The notes: generated by a model from the sequence alone, not told the origin. DNA of 64,000 nucleotides from Verrucomicrobiales bacterium (GCA_030730365.1 JANQVJ010000005.1:1-64000); one strand, 5' to 3'; counted from the stretch's first letter, positions 30,894 to 41,449 are shown. A program made the numbers and translations.

Positions 30894-31574
30894 TCACGCT
30901 TCCAGAAAACGATAGCCCACCCCGCGGACAGTTTCGATGGAATTTCCATGCTGTCCGAGTTTTTCCCGGAGCCTTTTGATATGGGTATCAAGCGTGCGAG
31001 TCTGGATGAGGTCGCTGTAGCCCCATACTTTTTTGAGGAGATCGCCACGCTCCTGCGTGATGCCGGGAGATTCGATCATGCTCAGGAGGAGCTTGAACTC
31101 GGTCGAGGTCAGGTCGATCGCGCTGCCTTCGAGGTCCAGCCTCAGGGCATTCTTATCGAGACTGAAAGGACCCGAGACGATCACGCTGCTGCCCCGGTTC
31201 GGGTTCGCCCGTCGCAGGAGATTGCGCACGCGCAACATCAGTTCTTTCGGGCTGAAGGGCTTCGCCATGTAGTCGTCGGCACCAAGCTCGAGCCCGGTGA
31301 TTTTTTCCTCGAGTCTCCCGCGGGCCGTGAGCATGATCACCGGAATGAATTTGGTGCGGGCGTCATCGCGCAAATTACGAAAGACGGTGAGACCATCCAT
31401 CTCCGGCAGCATCAGATCGAGGAGGATGACGTCGGGTCTTCTCTCTCTGGCAATCCGCAGTGCCGTGAGGCCATCCATCGCCTCGAGCAGTTTGTAGTCC
31501 TCCTCCCGCATGAGGGTGACTGATATCAGTTCTCTGATATCTTTTTCATCATCAACGATAAGGATGGTGGGCAT
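30894..31574 (-). CDS. phoB: Response regulator, OmpR/PhoB family
   Basis: ILIVDDEKDIRELISVTL, DVILLDLMLPEMDGLTV, winged-helix YSDLIQTRTLDTHIKRLREKLGQHGNSIETVRGVGYRF. Confidence 0.92.
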   Translation of the reverse strand: MPTILIVDDEKDIRELISVTLMREEDYKLLEAMDGLTALRIARERRPDVILLDLMLPEMDGLTVFRNLRDDARTKFIPVIMLTARGRLEEKITGLELGADDYMAKPFSPKELMLRVRNLLRRANPNRGSSVIVSGPFSLDKNALRLDLEGSAIDLTSTEFKLLLSMIESPGITQERGDLLKKVWGYSDLIQTRTLDTHIKRLREKLGQHGNSIETVRGVGYRFLEA

Positions 31575-31751
31575 GGATTAGTTCGACAGGGGTGGGGAAA
31601 CAGTTTAAACCTCCTAATAGTCAGGCCGCTTTGCCTGATGAAAAGTGAACTGCTGTGACAAAGTCGTAACAGTGGAGAGACTTTACATCAGCACTGGAGA
31701 ACGAGACAAATCCGTGTGATTGTTGCGCCATTAAACAAGGAATCCCCCCGG

Positions 31752-32702
31752 ATGGCAATAAAGTCTGACAATACGACGGTGCACGCGAAGCCCAAATCGC
31801 TCCATGTGATTGTGAATCCGGCCCCTTCCCGCCGCATCCCGCTCCTCGCGATCCTCAATCAGGCATTCCGCGATGCCGGGATCCATTGGGATATCTCAAT
31901 CACTCACGGAACCGGTGACGGATCGATGCTCGCCCGCAAGGCTGTCGAGGCCGGCGCAGGTGTGGTGGCGGTCTATGGAGGTGACGGAACTGTCATGGAA
32001 GTGGCGGCGGGACTCGTCGGGACCGACACTCCTATGCTCATTCTCGGTGGAGGCACCGGGAACCTCGTCGCCTCGGAATTGCGGCTCCCGACAAACCTGG
32101 AAAAAGCCTGTGAACTCGTCTGCCGCGACCGGTTTTCGACCCGTCGTATCGACGTTGGCATGATGGGGGATCATCCGTTTCTCCTGCGCGTTGGCTGTGG
32201 GATCGAGGTGGGGGTGGTGCAGGAGGCGACGCGAGAGCTAAAGGACCAGGTCGGAAAATTTGCCTACGTCTGGGCCGGGATTAAAACCCTGCAGGAAATC
32301 CCCGAGGCTGACTACGAAATTATTCTCGACGGGAAAGAGACGATCCGGGCGACCGGTTTCGCCTGCATTGTGGCCAATGCCGGAACCGTGGGGATGGGGC
32401 GGCTCACGCTTGCGCCCGAAATCGATGTAAATGACGGTCGACTCGATGTCTTCTTGTTAAAGAGAGCCAATCTCGATGTCATTGTCCAGATGGCGAGGAA
32501 AATGACAGGGCTCGACCGTTTCCTCCGGGACGAAGAGCCCGCGCTAGATGCTTCGGAAGCGGTGACCCACTGGACGGTCGAGTCCGTCGAGATTCGGACG
32601 AATCCCGTGCTCGATATTCAGGTCGATGGCGACGTCGTCGCGAAGACACCCCAGTTGATTCGGGTGCTGCCGTCCGCCCTGAGCGTGGTCGTTCCAGAGT
32701 AA
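31752..32702 (+). CDS. Diacylglycerol/lipid kinase family protein
   Basis: VVAVYGGDGTVMEVAAGLVGTDTPMLILGGGTGNLVASELRLP. Confidence 0.85.
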   Translation: MAIKSDNTTVHAKPKSLHVIVNPAPSRRIPLLAILNQAFRDAGIHWDISITHGTGDGSMLARKAVEAGAGVVAVYGGDGTVMEVAAGLVGTDTPMLILGGGTGNLVASELRLPTNLEKACELVCRDRFSTRRIDVGMMGDHPFLLRVGCGIEVGVVQEATRELKDQVGKFAYVWAGIKTLQEIPEADYEIILDGKETIRATGFACIVANAGTVGMGRLTLAPEIDVNDGRLDVFLLKRANLDVIVQMARKMTGLDRFLRDEEPALDASEAVTHWTVESVEIRTNPVLDIQVDGDVVAKTPQLIRVLPSALSVVVPE

Positions 32703-32824
32703 TTCTTTCGCCTCGGTGCCAGATCAGAGCTTGTGTTTTCATTCCGCGGGGAAAAAATGTGACCTTTCTTGAGTTCAATAAGTTGAAATTAGAATGAATT
32801 CACGCAAGATCTGATACTTACCAA

Positions 32825-33931
32825 ATGTTAACTATTTCCGAGAAACGTCTCGTTATTGCCTGCGGCGGGACGGGTGGGCATCTTTTCCCCGGCATCGCCG
32901 TGGCCGAGGCGTGGACCCGGCAGGGCGGGGAGGTTCTCCTTTTGATTTCGGAGAAGCAGATCGATACTCTCGCGACCGAGGGCTATGACCATCTCCGTTT
33001 CGAAAAGATGCCTTCGATCGCGATGCCAGGGCTCTTTTCAGTGGAAATGCCGGGTTTTCTCCTCGCCTTCTTTCGTTCGCTGAGGGCTTGTCGACGGTTG
33101 TTGAAGGACTTTCGGGCCGATGCCGTTCTCGGGATGGGTGGTTTCACCTCAGCGGCCCCTCTGGCGGCCGGTAAAATGGCGGGCCTGCCGACGTTCATTC
33201 ACGAATCAAACGCCATTCCCGGTAAGGCCAACCGGCTCAACGCCGTCTTTTCCCGTGCGGTTCTTGTCGGGTTCGCCGAGTGCGCGCCTCACTTTGGAAA
33301 AGGGAAGCCGGTCGAATTCGTCGGGACCCCGTTGCGCCCCTCACTGACGAATCGTCCTTCACGAGAGGAGTCTCTGGCCCGGTTCGGGCTCGATCCCTCA
33401 AAAAAGACGGTCATGGTGATGGGGGGAAGCCAGGGCGCGCGCCGGGTCAATGAACTGGTCGCCGCCAGCCTGCCGGCCTTTGCCGGGGCTGGAATTCAGG
33501 TCTTACACATCAGTGGTCCCGGAGATTACGAACTCGTCAAGCCGGCCTATGACGCCTCTCCCTCGGCCGGGGTCCTGCGTGATTTTTGCAGCGAGATTCA
33601 GTATGCTTATGCCGCGGCCGATCTCGCTGTCTGTCGCTCAGGTGCGTCGACGCTGACAGAACTGGGTTATTTTGAAATACCCTCGGTCTTAATCCCGTAT
33701 CCCTTTGCGGCGGATGATCATCAGATGAGCAACGCCAAGATCTTTTCCGTTCCCGGAGCCGCCGAATTGTGGCCCCAGGGTGAGTTGGATGAAGAAAGTT
33801 TTTCGGATAAAATACTAAGCTTAATCAATGATTATGAAAGACTTGCAGATATGAAGGTGGCGTCTGAGGGGATGGCCGTGCCGGATGCGTCGGGGCGCGT
33901 TTGCGAAGTTGTCGCTGCCGCATTGGTCTGA
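32825..33931 (+). CDS. murG: UDP-N-acetylglucosamine--N-acetylmuramyl-(pentapeptide) pyrophosphoryl-undecaprenol GlcNAc transferase
   Basis: VIACGGTGGHLFPGIAVAEAW, HESNAIPGKANRL, CRSGASTLTELGYFEIPSVLIPYPFAADDHQ. Confidence 0.95.
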   Translation: MLTISEKRLVIACGGTGGHLFPGIAVAEAWTRQGGEVLLLISEKQIDTLATEGYDHLRFEKMPSIAMPGLFSVEMPGFLLAFFRSLRACRRLLKDFRADAVLGMGGFTSAAPLAAGKMAGLPTFIHESNAIPGKANRLNAVFSRAVLVGFAECAPHFGKGKPVEFVGTPLRPSLTNRPSREESLARFGLDPSKKTVMVMGGSQGARRVNELVAASLPAFAGAGIQVLHISGPGDYELVKPAYDASPSAGVLRDFCSEIQYAYAAADLAVCRSGASTLTELGYFEIPSVLIPYPFAADDHQMSNAKIFSVPGAAELWPQGELDEESFSDKILSLINDYERLADMKVASEGMAVPDASGRVCEVVAAALV

Positions 33932-33977
33932 CCCGGAGGATACCCTGTAATATAGAATTTCTGATTACCACCGATAC

Positions 33978-36290
33978 ATGAGTGACCTTTGCAAGGAATG
34001 GGGGAGGCGATTTGCAGGCCGTGAGGATCGTCTCCGCGTCCATCTCATCGGAGTGGCGGGCTCCGGCATGAGCGGACTTGGCTCGCTTCTTCTGGGTCTC
34101 GGGCATCGTGTCTCCGGGTCCGACCGGGTGACTTCGCGAGAGACCGGGCGTCTCGAAAAGGCCGGGCTTGCTTTTTCCAGTCCGCACTCTGCCGAAGCAG
34201 TCGCCGATGCTGATGTGGTCGTCTATTCCAGTGCGATCAAGCCCGGGAATGCCGCCTTCGACGAGGCGATCCGACGCGGAATCCCGCTCCTGCGCCGCGC
34301 CGAAGCACTCTCGGCCATCATGCAGGGCAAAAAGGGCATCGTCGTCGCGGGCACTCATGGCAAGACGACGACTTCCTCTCTCGCGGCTCATGTCCTCAAG
34401 GTTGGGGCGAAATCCCCCTCGCATTATGTCGGAGCCGAGATCCCCATCCTCGGGACCAACGCTAACTGGGACGAGAAAGGGGAATATTTCGTCGCCGAAG
34501 GCGATGAGAGCGACGGGACACTGGTGAATTTCCACTCCGAACACGCCATTTTGCTGAATGTCGAAGCCGAGCACCTCGATTTTTACGAGGGAATTGACGC
34601 CATTTGCGCCGTATTCAGGCAGTTTTGTGATCAAACGGCCGGGAAGATCTTCTACTGCGGTGAGGACACTAATGCTCGTCTCCTCTGCGAAGGAAGACCG
34701 AATGCAGTCAGTTATGGCTGGAGCGATGAGTGTGATTTTTCCGCGACCAATCTGTCCCCGCGGGGGGCGGGGACAGAATTCACGGTGATCTGCCGCGGGC
34801 AGGAGGTCGGGCGTGTCCGACTCGGCATCCCGGGGCGGCATAATGTTCTCAACTCACTCGCTGTGATTGCTTTAGCAACCGAGGTGGGAGTCTCCTTTGA
34901 CCGTATTGACGAGGCCTTGACCTCATTTCGGGGGGCTAAACGACGCTTTGAAATGAAGCGCCATAGCGACCGGGTCACGATCGTCGACGACTACGGGCAT
35001 CATCCCACCGAGATCGCCGCGACGATACAGACGGCACGGTCACAGCATGCGGGGAGGCTCATTTGTCTTTTCCAGCCCCATCGATATTCGAGGACACAAC
35101 TCCTCCGTGATGAGTTCGGCTCTTGTTTCGAAGGCGTCGACGAGCTTTGGGTGACCGATGTTTATGCGGCGAGCGAAGCTCCTATCCCGGGCATTTCGGG
35201 ACAAACTATTGTTGATGCGGTCCTCGAACACGGAGAGGTGGAGAAAGTCACCTTCCACCCTCTTCTGGCTACTCTGCATCTCGCCGTGGGCGGCAAACTT
35301 GAGCCCGGCGACTGGGTTATTACGCTGGGAGCGGGAAATATTCACGAGGTCGGATCTCGTCTCGCGAGAGATCTGGCGGCACTTGATATTCTGACCGGAG
35401 CTCTCGGTGAATCCGGCGGCATCACGCGCCTCTACGAGCCAATGCGTCGGCACACAACGATGAAGGTGGGTGGCCCCGCCCAGTTCTGGATCGAGCCGAC
35501 TACTGTTGACGGCCTTGCCCGGGTCGTGAAACATTGCACCGACAGCGGCACGCCGCTGCGGGTGATCGGACGAGGTTCGAACCTCCTCGTTCGCGATGGA
35601 GGAATTCCAGGGGTTGTCGCAAATCCTGTGAAAGGGGAATTTGGAGTGATTCATGTGGAGGGGACTACCATCACGGCCGGCGCCGGGGTCAAATTCAAGG
35701 CGCTCGCCGCCGCCGCACAATCCGCCGGACTTGGGGATTTCGAATGGATGGAGGGCATCCCCGGGAACGTGGGGGGCAGTTTGCGCATGAACGCCGGGGC
35801 GATGGGCTGGGAGACTTTTGATCAGGTCGTCAGTGTCACGATGATCGATGCCGAGGGACAGGTCTCCACCAGGCCGGTCGGGGAGATTCGCCACCACTAC
35901 CGCAATGTCCCCGAACTTGCTCACAACATTGCGGTCGCAGCTGTTTTCAAAGGCACTCCCGCGTCGGATGAGGTCATTGCCGGGCGCATGGCCGCCTCCA
36001 GGGAGAAGCGACGCGCCTCACAACCTGTAGCTGCCAGTGCCGGCTGTATTTTCAAGAATCCCGGTCCGATCGGGGCAGGAAAACTCCTCGACGAGATGGG
36101 CTTGAAAAACTCCGGAGTGGGCGCGGCGAAAGTTAGCGAGGTCCACGGAAATTTCATCGTCAACGACGGCACCGCCACCGCATCTGACGTCCTCGAACTA
36201 ATTGCGAGGATCAAAGAAGCGGCTCTTCGTGATCGTGAGGTCGAGCTGGAAACTGAAGTCCAGATCATCGGCCAGGACGAGCCTGTCTGA
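33978..36290 (+). CDS. murC/murB: MurC-MurB fusion (UDP-MurNAc--L-alanine ligase / UDP-N-acetylenolpyruvoylglucosamine reductase)
   Basis: MurC: HLIGVAGSGMSGLGSLLLGLGHRVSGSD, GTHGKTTTSSLAAHVL, DDYGHHPTEI; MurB: MKVGGPAQFWIEPTT, RVIGRGSNLLVRDGGIPGVV, GIPGNVGGSLRMNAGAMG, ASAGCIFKNP. Single ORF, no stop between. Confidence 0.95.
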   Translation: MSDLCKEWGRRFAGREDRLRVHLIGVAGSGMSGLGSLLLGLGHRVSGSDRVTSRETGRLEKAGLAFSSPHSAEAVADADVVVYSSAIKPGNAAFDEAIRRGIPLLRRAEALSAIMQGKKGIVVAGTHGKTTTSSLAAHVLKVGAKSPSHYVGAEIPILGTNANWDEKGEYFVAEGDESDGTLVNFHSEHAILLNVEAEHLDFYEGIDAICAVFRQFCDQTAGKIFYCGEDTNARLLCEGRPNAVSYGWSDECDFSATNLSPRGAGTEFTVICRGQEVGRVRLGIPGRHNVLNSLAVIALATEVGVSFDRIDEALTSFRGAKRRFEMKRHSDRVTIVDDYGHHPTEIAATIQTARSQHAGRLICLFQPHRYSRTQLLRDEFGSCFEGVDELWVTDVYAASEAPIPGISGQTIVDAVLEHGEVEKVTFHPLLATLHLAVGGKLEPGDWVITLGAGNIHEVGSRLARDLAALDILTGALGESGGITRLYEPMRRHTTMKVGGPAQFWIEPTTVDGLARVVKHCTDSGTPLRVIGRGSNLLVRDGGIPGVVANPVKGEFGVIHVEGTTITAGAGVKFKALAAAAQSAGLGDFEWMEGIPGNVGGSLRMNAGAMGWETFDQVVSVTMIDAEGQVSTRPVGEIRHHYRNVPELAHNIAVAAVFKGTPASDEVIAGRMAASREKRRASQPVAASAGCIFKNPGPIGAGKLLDEMGLKNSGVGAAKVSEVHGNFIVNDGTATASDVLELIARIKEAALRDREVELETEVQIIGQDEPV

Positions 36291-36353
36291 TCTATATCGT
36301 GTGGGATTAGCCCCCATTTACTCTCTCATTTAACCCTGTTTGCCCCGTTTTTC

Positions 36354-37283
36354 ATGATAAAGCCCATCGAAGAGATGCATATCGCCGTCCTTGCCGGCGG
36401 CCCCGGATCCGAGCGCGAGGTCTCACTGGCATCGGCGCGAGGGGTCGTCAAGGCCCTCGAGGGGAAGGTTGGCAGGGTGAGTTTTGTCGACGTCTACGGG
36501 ATTGATTTCGAGCTACCCGAAGGGACTGACCTCGGATTTAACGTGATCCATGGCACGTTCGGTGAAGATGGGGTGCTCCAGGCGGAAATGGAGCGCCGCG
36601 GGGTGGGTTATACGGGGGCGAGACGCGTCAGTTCCGAGGTAGCTTTCGACAAAGTCCTCAGCAAAAAGCGTTTTATTGAGGCGGGGGTGATCACTCCGGC
36701 CTCCGCTGTTGTCATGGTCGATGGGAGCGGCGAGCCGCCGGCATCGGTTGGTCTACCCTGCGTGGTGAAACCTCCGCGTGAGGGTTCGAGCGTCGGGGTT
36801 CATCTCGTTCACACTCTCGACGAGTGGGAGGCGGCGATCGCCGATGCTTCCAGGTATTCGCCCGACATCCTGGTCGAAGAGCTCATTACGGGGAAGGAAC
36901 TTACTGTCGGAGTGCTCGGTGACGTTGTTTTTCCGGTGATTCATATTCAGCCTCGTTCCGGATTCTACGATATTTCCAACAAATATCCCTGGATGACCGG
37001 GGCCGGTGGGACGGATTACTTTTGTCCGGCTGATCTTCCCGAGGAAGTGACCCGGGCGGTGCAGGAGCAGGCGCTCAAAGCCCATCGTGCGGTGGGCGCC
37101 GAGGTCTATTCTCGGGTTGATGTGCTCTTGCGAGGTTCGGACGCGAAACCCTTCGTCCTCGAAGTGAACACCATCCCCGGTATGACCGAAAGCAGCTTGC
37201 TTCCGAAAGCGGCAGCGGCGGCGGGAATAGATTACGCAACTCTTTGTTTGAAAATTATTAAACTTTCGCTTAATTTCAATTAA
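36354..37283 (+). CDS. ddl: D-alanine--D-alanine ligase
   Basis: VLAGGPGSEREVSLASA, CVVKPPREGSSVGVHLV, FVLEVNTIPGMTESSLLPKAA. Confidence 0.94.
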   Translation: MIKPIEEMHIAVLAGGPGSEREVSLASARGVVKALEGKVGRVSFVDVYGIDFELPEGTDLGFNVIHGTFGEDGVLQAEMERRGVGYTGARRVSSEVAFDKVLSKKRFIEAGVITPASAVVMVDGSGEPPASVGLPCVVKPPREGSSVGVHLVHTLDEWEAAIADASRYSPDILVEELITGKELTVGVLGDVVFPVIHIQPRSGFYDISNKYPWMTGAGGTDYFCPADLPEEVTRAVQEQALKAHRAVGAEVYSRVDVLLRGSDAKPFVLEVNTIPGMTESSLLPKAAAAAGIDYATLCLKIIKLSLNFN

Positions 37284-38332
37284 TGCGAAAGAGAGTAGGG
37301 CGAACCAATCATCGGAAGTTCAAATTCAAGGAAGTTTTCTCCTCTGGGCGGGTTTCAGATGATGATGGGGGGTGGATTTACCTCGGAGAGGGGGTCGAGC
37401 CCGCAAAAGGCCCCGCGCGTAATCGGGCGAAGCGGGGGACGCTTGTGATTCGTTCTCTTGCGATCCTGTGTCTCTGCGTCACGCTTCCTCTCGGCGCCAA
37501 GTGGAGCTACGACAACGTATTCTATGAAAACGAGGAATTCGTCCTGCGTCGACTCAACATCCAGACTGACGGTGTGCTCAGTGAGTCAAGACTTTCCGAG
37601 ATAGCCAACGTAGCTGCTGGCATGAACCTGATGGAGTTGGACCTCGATGCGGTTCGAAGCCAGATCGAAAAGCTTCCTCAAGTTGAGAAAGCATCGGTGA
37701 CCCGGGAGTTGCCCGACCGGATTAATCTCATCGTTCGCGAGCGCATACCGGTGGCCTGGCTCTCCTCGCCTCCACTGGGAATACGTCCGTGGGATATGGA
37801 GAGAGGGTATCTCCTTGATTCCGAGGGGGTTTTGTTTCGGTGCCTCGACCTCAATGACGGGATGAAGTCGTTACCTGTGGTCGAGTCTTTCAAGATCACC
37901 GAGCCGGTTGAGGGCGGACGCATCGACTCCGAGGGGGTTCGTTCAGGCTTGAAGTTGATCATCAAAAGTGACCAGAGGTTTCTCGAGCAGGGTCTCAGTA
38001 TTTCCGAGGTGCGGGTGCGCGACGAGTGGGCGGTCGAGGCCGTTTACCAAAACCGCCTTCTGGTGACGTTCGGTATTTTTGACTATTCGCGCGGTATTGA
38101 AGATCTAGCACTGATTCTCAAAAAAGCGGAGGGCTCCGGACAGCAGCTTGCGACAGTGAATGTGGCGGCGATAAAGAATATCCCAGTGACTTTCGCCGGA
38201 CCGGTCGAAGTCATTGACGCAGGTGGTGCCTCGGTGGGCCCCGCCGGCGAAGCATCGACAACAAACGACGCCGCGTTTTCTTCCGGGAAAGAGCAGGAAA
38301 AACACTTGCGCTCTATTTTGAACGGAGGATAA
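37283..38332 (+). CDS. ftsQ: FtsQ-type POTRA domain cell division protein
   Basis: Position between ddl and ftsA; single TM then LRRLNIQTDGVLSESRLSEIANVAAGMNLMELDLDAVRSQIEKLPQVEKASVTRELPDRINLIVRERIPVAW. Confidence 0.85.
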   Translation: MRKRVGRTNHRKFKFKEVFSSGRVSDDDGGWIYLGEGVEPAKGPARNRAKRGTLVIRSLAILCLCVTLPLGAKWSYDNVFYENEEFVLRRLNIQTDGVLSESRLSEIANVAAGMNLMELDLDAVRSQIEKLPQVEKASVTRELPDRINLIVRERIPVAWLSSPPLGIRPWDMERGYLLDSEGVLFRCLDLNDGMKSLPVVESFKITEPVEGGRIDSEGVRSGLKLIIKSDQRFLEQGLSISEVRVRDEWAVEAVYQNRLLVTFGIFDYSRGIEDLALILKKAEGSGQQLATVNVAAIKNIPVTFAGPVEVIDAGGASVGPAGEASTTNDAAFSSGKEQEKHLRSILNGG

Positions 38333-38356
38333 GGTTCCTAGGAGATCCTGAATTTA

Positions 38357-39565
38357 ATGGCTGCCTCGAATATTTACGTTGGCTTGGAGATCGGTACTTC
38401 AAAGGTTTGCATCGTTGTCGGTGAAGTCCGCAGCGACGGGGCCATCAAAATACTAGGGGTGGGACAGCATCCGTCCGCCGGGGTGAGAAAAGGGGAGATA
38501 GTCGATCCCGAGACCGTGCAAACTTGCCTCCACGATGCTCTCATGCGTGCCGAGGAGCGGAGTGACGTTGAGGTGAACACCGTTTTTTTGGCAGTTACAG
38601 GTTCCCACATCCAGAGTCTCAACAACCGCGGCACGATCCGTGTGGCGGACGAACAGATGGAGATCACAACGGAAGATCTCGACGAGGTCAAACAGATCGC
38701 GCGCGATGTTCCTCTCCCGAAGGAAAACGGGTATATCCATTCCATCATCCAGCATTACTACGTCGATGGTCAGGACAAGATCCCGAACCCGGTTGGAATG
38801 CTCGGCCAAAAGCTTGAGGCCGATTATCACATTATTCACGGGATAAAAACGCGCATCCAGAATGCCATCAAATGCGTCCGTGAGGTCCCTCTTGAAGTGG
38901 AGGATATTGTTTTTTCGCCTGTTGCTGCTGCGCAAGTGGTCCTTAATCGTGAAGCGAAAAACGAGGGATCGCTCCTCCTTGATATTGGCGGCGGCACGAC
39001 GGATTACATCTGTTTTGTCGATGGGGCGGTCGTCGCCTCGGGATGCGTCGCGATCGGGGGGGATCACATCACTAACGATATTGCTCTGGTTCTGAAGATT
39101 CCTCTGGCCCGGGCTGAAAAGCTTAAGGTTGCACACGGGAGCGCTTCGCTCAAAGGAGTCATCGACGTCGAGATCCCGGTTGAAGGGGACTCGGGTAAGA
39201 AAGTGAGCCAGGGACTGCTCAATCAAATCATGAACGCACGGGTCACTGAACTGCTCACCGTCGTTTATGAACCGCTCGCAAAACAGGGCTATCTCGACAA
39301 GCTCGGGAAGGGGATTTTTCTCACCGGTGGTTCCAGTTTGATGAAGGGAATTGCGGATGTGACTGAAGAAATTTTTAATATACCGGTGCAAAAGGCAGGA
39401 TCAGCGTCTATGTCCGGACCCTCCGCCCTCTTTGAAAACCCCCAGTATGCCACCCCGGTGGGACTCATTCGGTATGCCCAACTACTTGATGAGCAGAGGC
39501 CTAAGAAAGGCGCGTTAAGTAAATTGGGGGAAAAGTTGGAGAAAATCTTTGGATCGGGTCGTTAA
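38357..39565 (+). CDS. ftsA: Cell division protein FtsA
   Basis: YVGLEIGTSKVCIVVGEV, LLLDIGGGTTDYICFVDGAVVASG, GIFLTGGSSLMKGI. Confidence 0.94.
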   Translation: MAASNIYVGLEIGTSKVCIVVGEVRSDGAIKILGVGQHPSAGVRKGEIVDPETVQTCLHDALMRAEERSDVEVNTVFLAVTGSHIQSLNNRGTIRVADEQMEITTEDLDEVKQIARDVPLPKENGYIHSIIQHYYVDGQDKIPNPVGMLGQKLEADYHIIHGIKTRIQNAIKCVREVPLEVEDIVFSPVAAAQVVLNREAKNEGSLLLDIGGGTTDYICFVDGAVVASGCVAIGGDHITNDIALVLKIPLARAEKLKVAHGSASLKGVIDVEIPVEGDSGKKVSQGLLNQIMNARVTELLTVVYEPLAKQGYLDKLGKGIFLTGGSSLMKGIADVTEEIFNIPVQKAGSASMSGPSALFENPQYATPVGLIRYAQLLDEQRPKKGALSKLGEKLEKIFGSGR

Positions 39566-39624
39566 TCTTCGATACCTTTCTAATTGTTTGACAATAACGG
39601 TGCTTTAAGCAAGATAGGTGTCTA

Positions 39625-41397
39625 ATGATCGAGTATAACCAGTTAGAACAAAGCGAACTCGCGAATCTTTCCGAGTTCGGGGTAAAAGTCATCGGTGTCG
39701 GCGGAGCCGGTGCCAACGTGCTTGATCGTATGGCTTTAGAAGGGAGCGATGATGCGGAGCTTCTCACCTTGAATACGGATGTTAGGGCGCTGTCCACTTC
39801 CGTCTCTAGTGAAAAGATTCAACTCGGGGCGACTCTCCTCAAGGGGATGGGCACCGGTGGTGATCCGTCCCTCGGTAAACAGGCGGCAATCGAAGCGGTC
39901 GACGAAATTCGTAAAGCGGTTCGCGGCTGCCAGATGGTTTTTGTCTGTGTCGGCCTTGGCGGTGGCACCGGTTCGGGTGCTGCACCCGAGGTGTGCCGCA
40001 TCGCTCGTGAGGAGGGGGTCTTCCTTGTCGTGTTTGCAACGATACCCTTCTCGTTTGAGGGCGATCGTCGCATGGATCAGGCGAGGACAGCCCTTGAACA
40101 AATCGCCCGTTACGCGAACGCCGTAATTACCTTCGATAATGACCGCATGGGCGAGCTTATCGTGCCCAAGGACGGGGTGGCGCAGGCCTTTGCCGCCGCC
40201 GACAAAATCATTAGCCAGAGCATCCGTGCGACGATGAATGTGGTCTTCCGACCCGGCATCATCCGCATTGGGATGGATGATTTGCTTTCCGCGATTGCCT
40301 CCGACGATTCACGTTGCCTCTTCGGTTACGGTGTCGCCAAGGGGGATAATCGCTCCCACGAAGCTCTGGAGCAGGCTCTCAAGTGCCCGCTCCTCGATCG
40401 AGGGAAGTTACTTAACGAGGCGACTGCAGTGCTCGTTCAGGTTGCCGGTGGTGATACGATGACTCTTTTCGAGGTCCAGTTGGTGATGGAAGAGGTCGCG
40501 AAGCACGTCGGGAAACAAACGCAGATCCTTTTCGGAACAGGAACGGACAAGCGCCTCGGCAACAGTCTTACCGTAACGATTATCAGCTCCATTGCCGGTC
40601 CGAGTGCCGCCGCGATTCGCTCTGCTCAGGTCGAGGAAGTCGATGCTCCGCCGACCATTAGCCTTGGCATGCCTGCCATCGCTGAGCCGATTTATACGCA
40701 GCCCAGCAGCCCCGCATCGCAATTTGTGGAGGACGAAGCGGCTGAGGAGGCTGAGGAAACTGAGCAAACTGAAGAGGCTATGCCCGTTTCAGGAATTTTC
40801 GAAGAAGAGTCGGAGGACGATGTCTTCTCCTACGACGGGGAGGAGGAAAACGGAGACGATGCATCGGTTTTTGAACCGCTCGATGATTCAAATGACGATG
40901 ATGCTGAGCTTCCGGCATACGCCCCGGCACCGGTTCCGTCTCTGCTTAGAAGTAATGTTCCGTCTCCTGATGATTCTGAAGCCGGTGTTTCAGAGGAGGA
41001 TGACTTTCGCAACCCCATCGCCCGGGCGTTGAACTTGGATTCCGCTCAGGATGATGCCTCGGCTAATCCAGGGCAGGACACTCCTGATCTTGACCGTGTC
41101 GAGGCCGTCACCGAGTCTTCGCAGAAGATCACACTCTCCCGGTTGCTGGGCGGTGGCAACACGGGGCGTTTCCGCACCCGCGACCCGCTTGCTCCGTCGA
41201 CCGACGGACCGGTTATCCCCGCGAGTGGTTCCCGTGAGGAAGTCGAGCCTACCGAAATGTCCGAAGAGGCTCGTCAGCAGCAGGAGTTGCTCCAACTCGA
41301 GCCCGCTCCTGGAAAGGGCCGTTTCGCCAAGACTGATCCAACGATCGTAGACGGCGAAGATCTCGATGTTCCTACCTTTCTCCGGAAAAAGAAGTAA
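39625..41397 (+). CDS. ftsZ: Cell division protein FtsZ with long acidic C-terminal linker
   Basis: VIGVGGAGANVLDRM, VCVGLGGGTGSGAAPEVCRIAREEG; C-terminal peptide DLDVPTFLRKKK. Confidence 0.96.
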   Translation: MIEYNQLEQSELANLSEFGVKVIGVGGAGANVLDRMALEGSDDAELLTLNTDVRALSTSVSSEKIQLGATLLKGMGTGGDPSLGKQAAIEAVDEIRKAVRGCQMVFVCVGLGGGTGSGAAPEVCRIAREEGVFLVVFATIPFSFEGDRRMDQARTALEQIARYANAVITFDNDRMGELIVPKDGVAQAFAAADKIISQSIRATMNVVFRPGIIRIGMDDLLSAIASDDSRCLFGYGVAKGDNRSHEALEQALKCPLLDRGKLLNEATAVLVQVAGGDTMTLFEVQLVMEEVAKHVGKQTQILFGTGTDKRLGNSLTVTIISSIAGPSAAAIRSAQVEEVDAPPTISLGMPAIAEPIYTQPSSPASQFVEDEAAEEAEETEQTEEAMPVSGIFEEESEDDVFSYDGEEENGDDASVFEPLDDSNDDDAELPAYAPAPVPSLLRSNVPSPDDSEAGVSEEDDFRNPIARALNLDSAQDDASANPGQDTPDLDRVEAVTESSQKITLSRLLGGGNTGRFRTRDPLAPSTDGPVIPASGSREEVEPTEMSEEARQQQELLQLEPAPGKGRFAKTDPTIVDGEDLDVPTFLRKKK

Positions 41398-41411
41398 GGA
41401 CCTGTTTTTAG

Positions 41412-41449
41412 AAAAGCCCCGAAGAGCCCCGGTTTTTCGGGGCTTTTTT
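41412..41449 (+). terminator. Intrinsic terminator after ftsZ
   Basis: AAAAGCCCCGAAGAGCCCCGGTTTTTCGGGGCTTTTTTG: GC stem and T-run. Confidence 0.85.
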
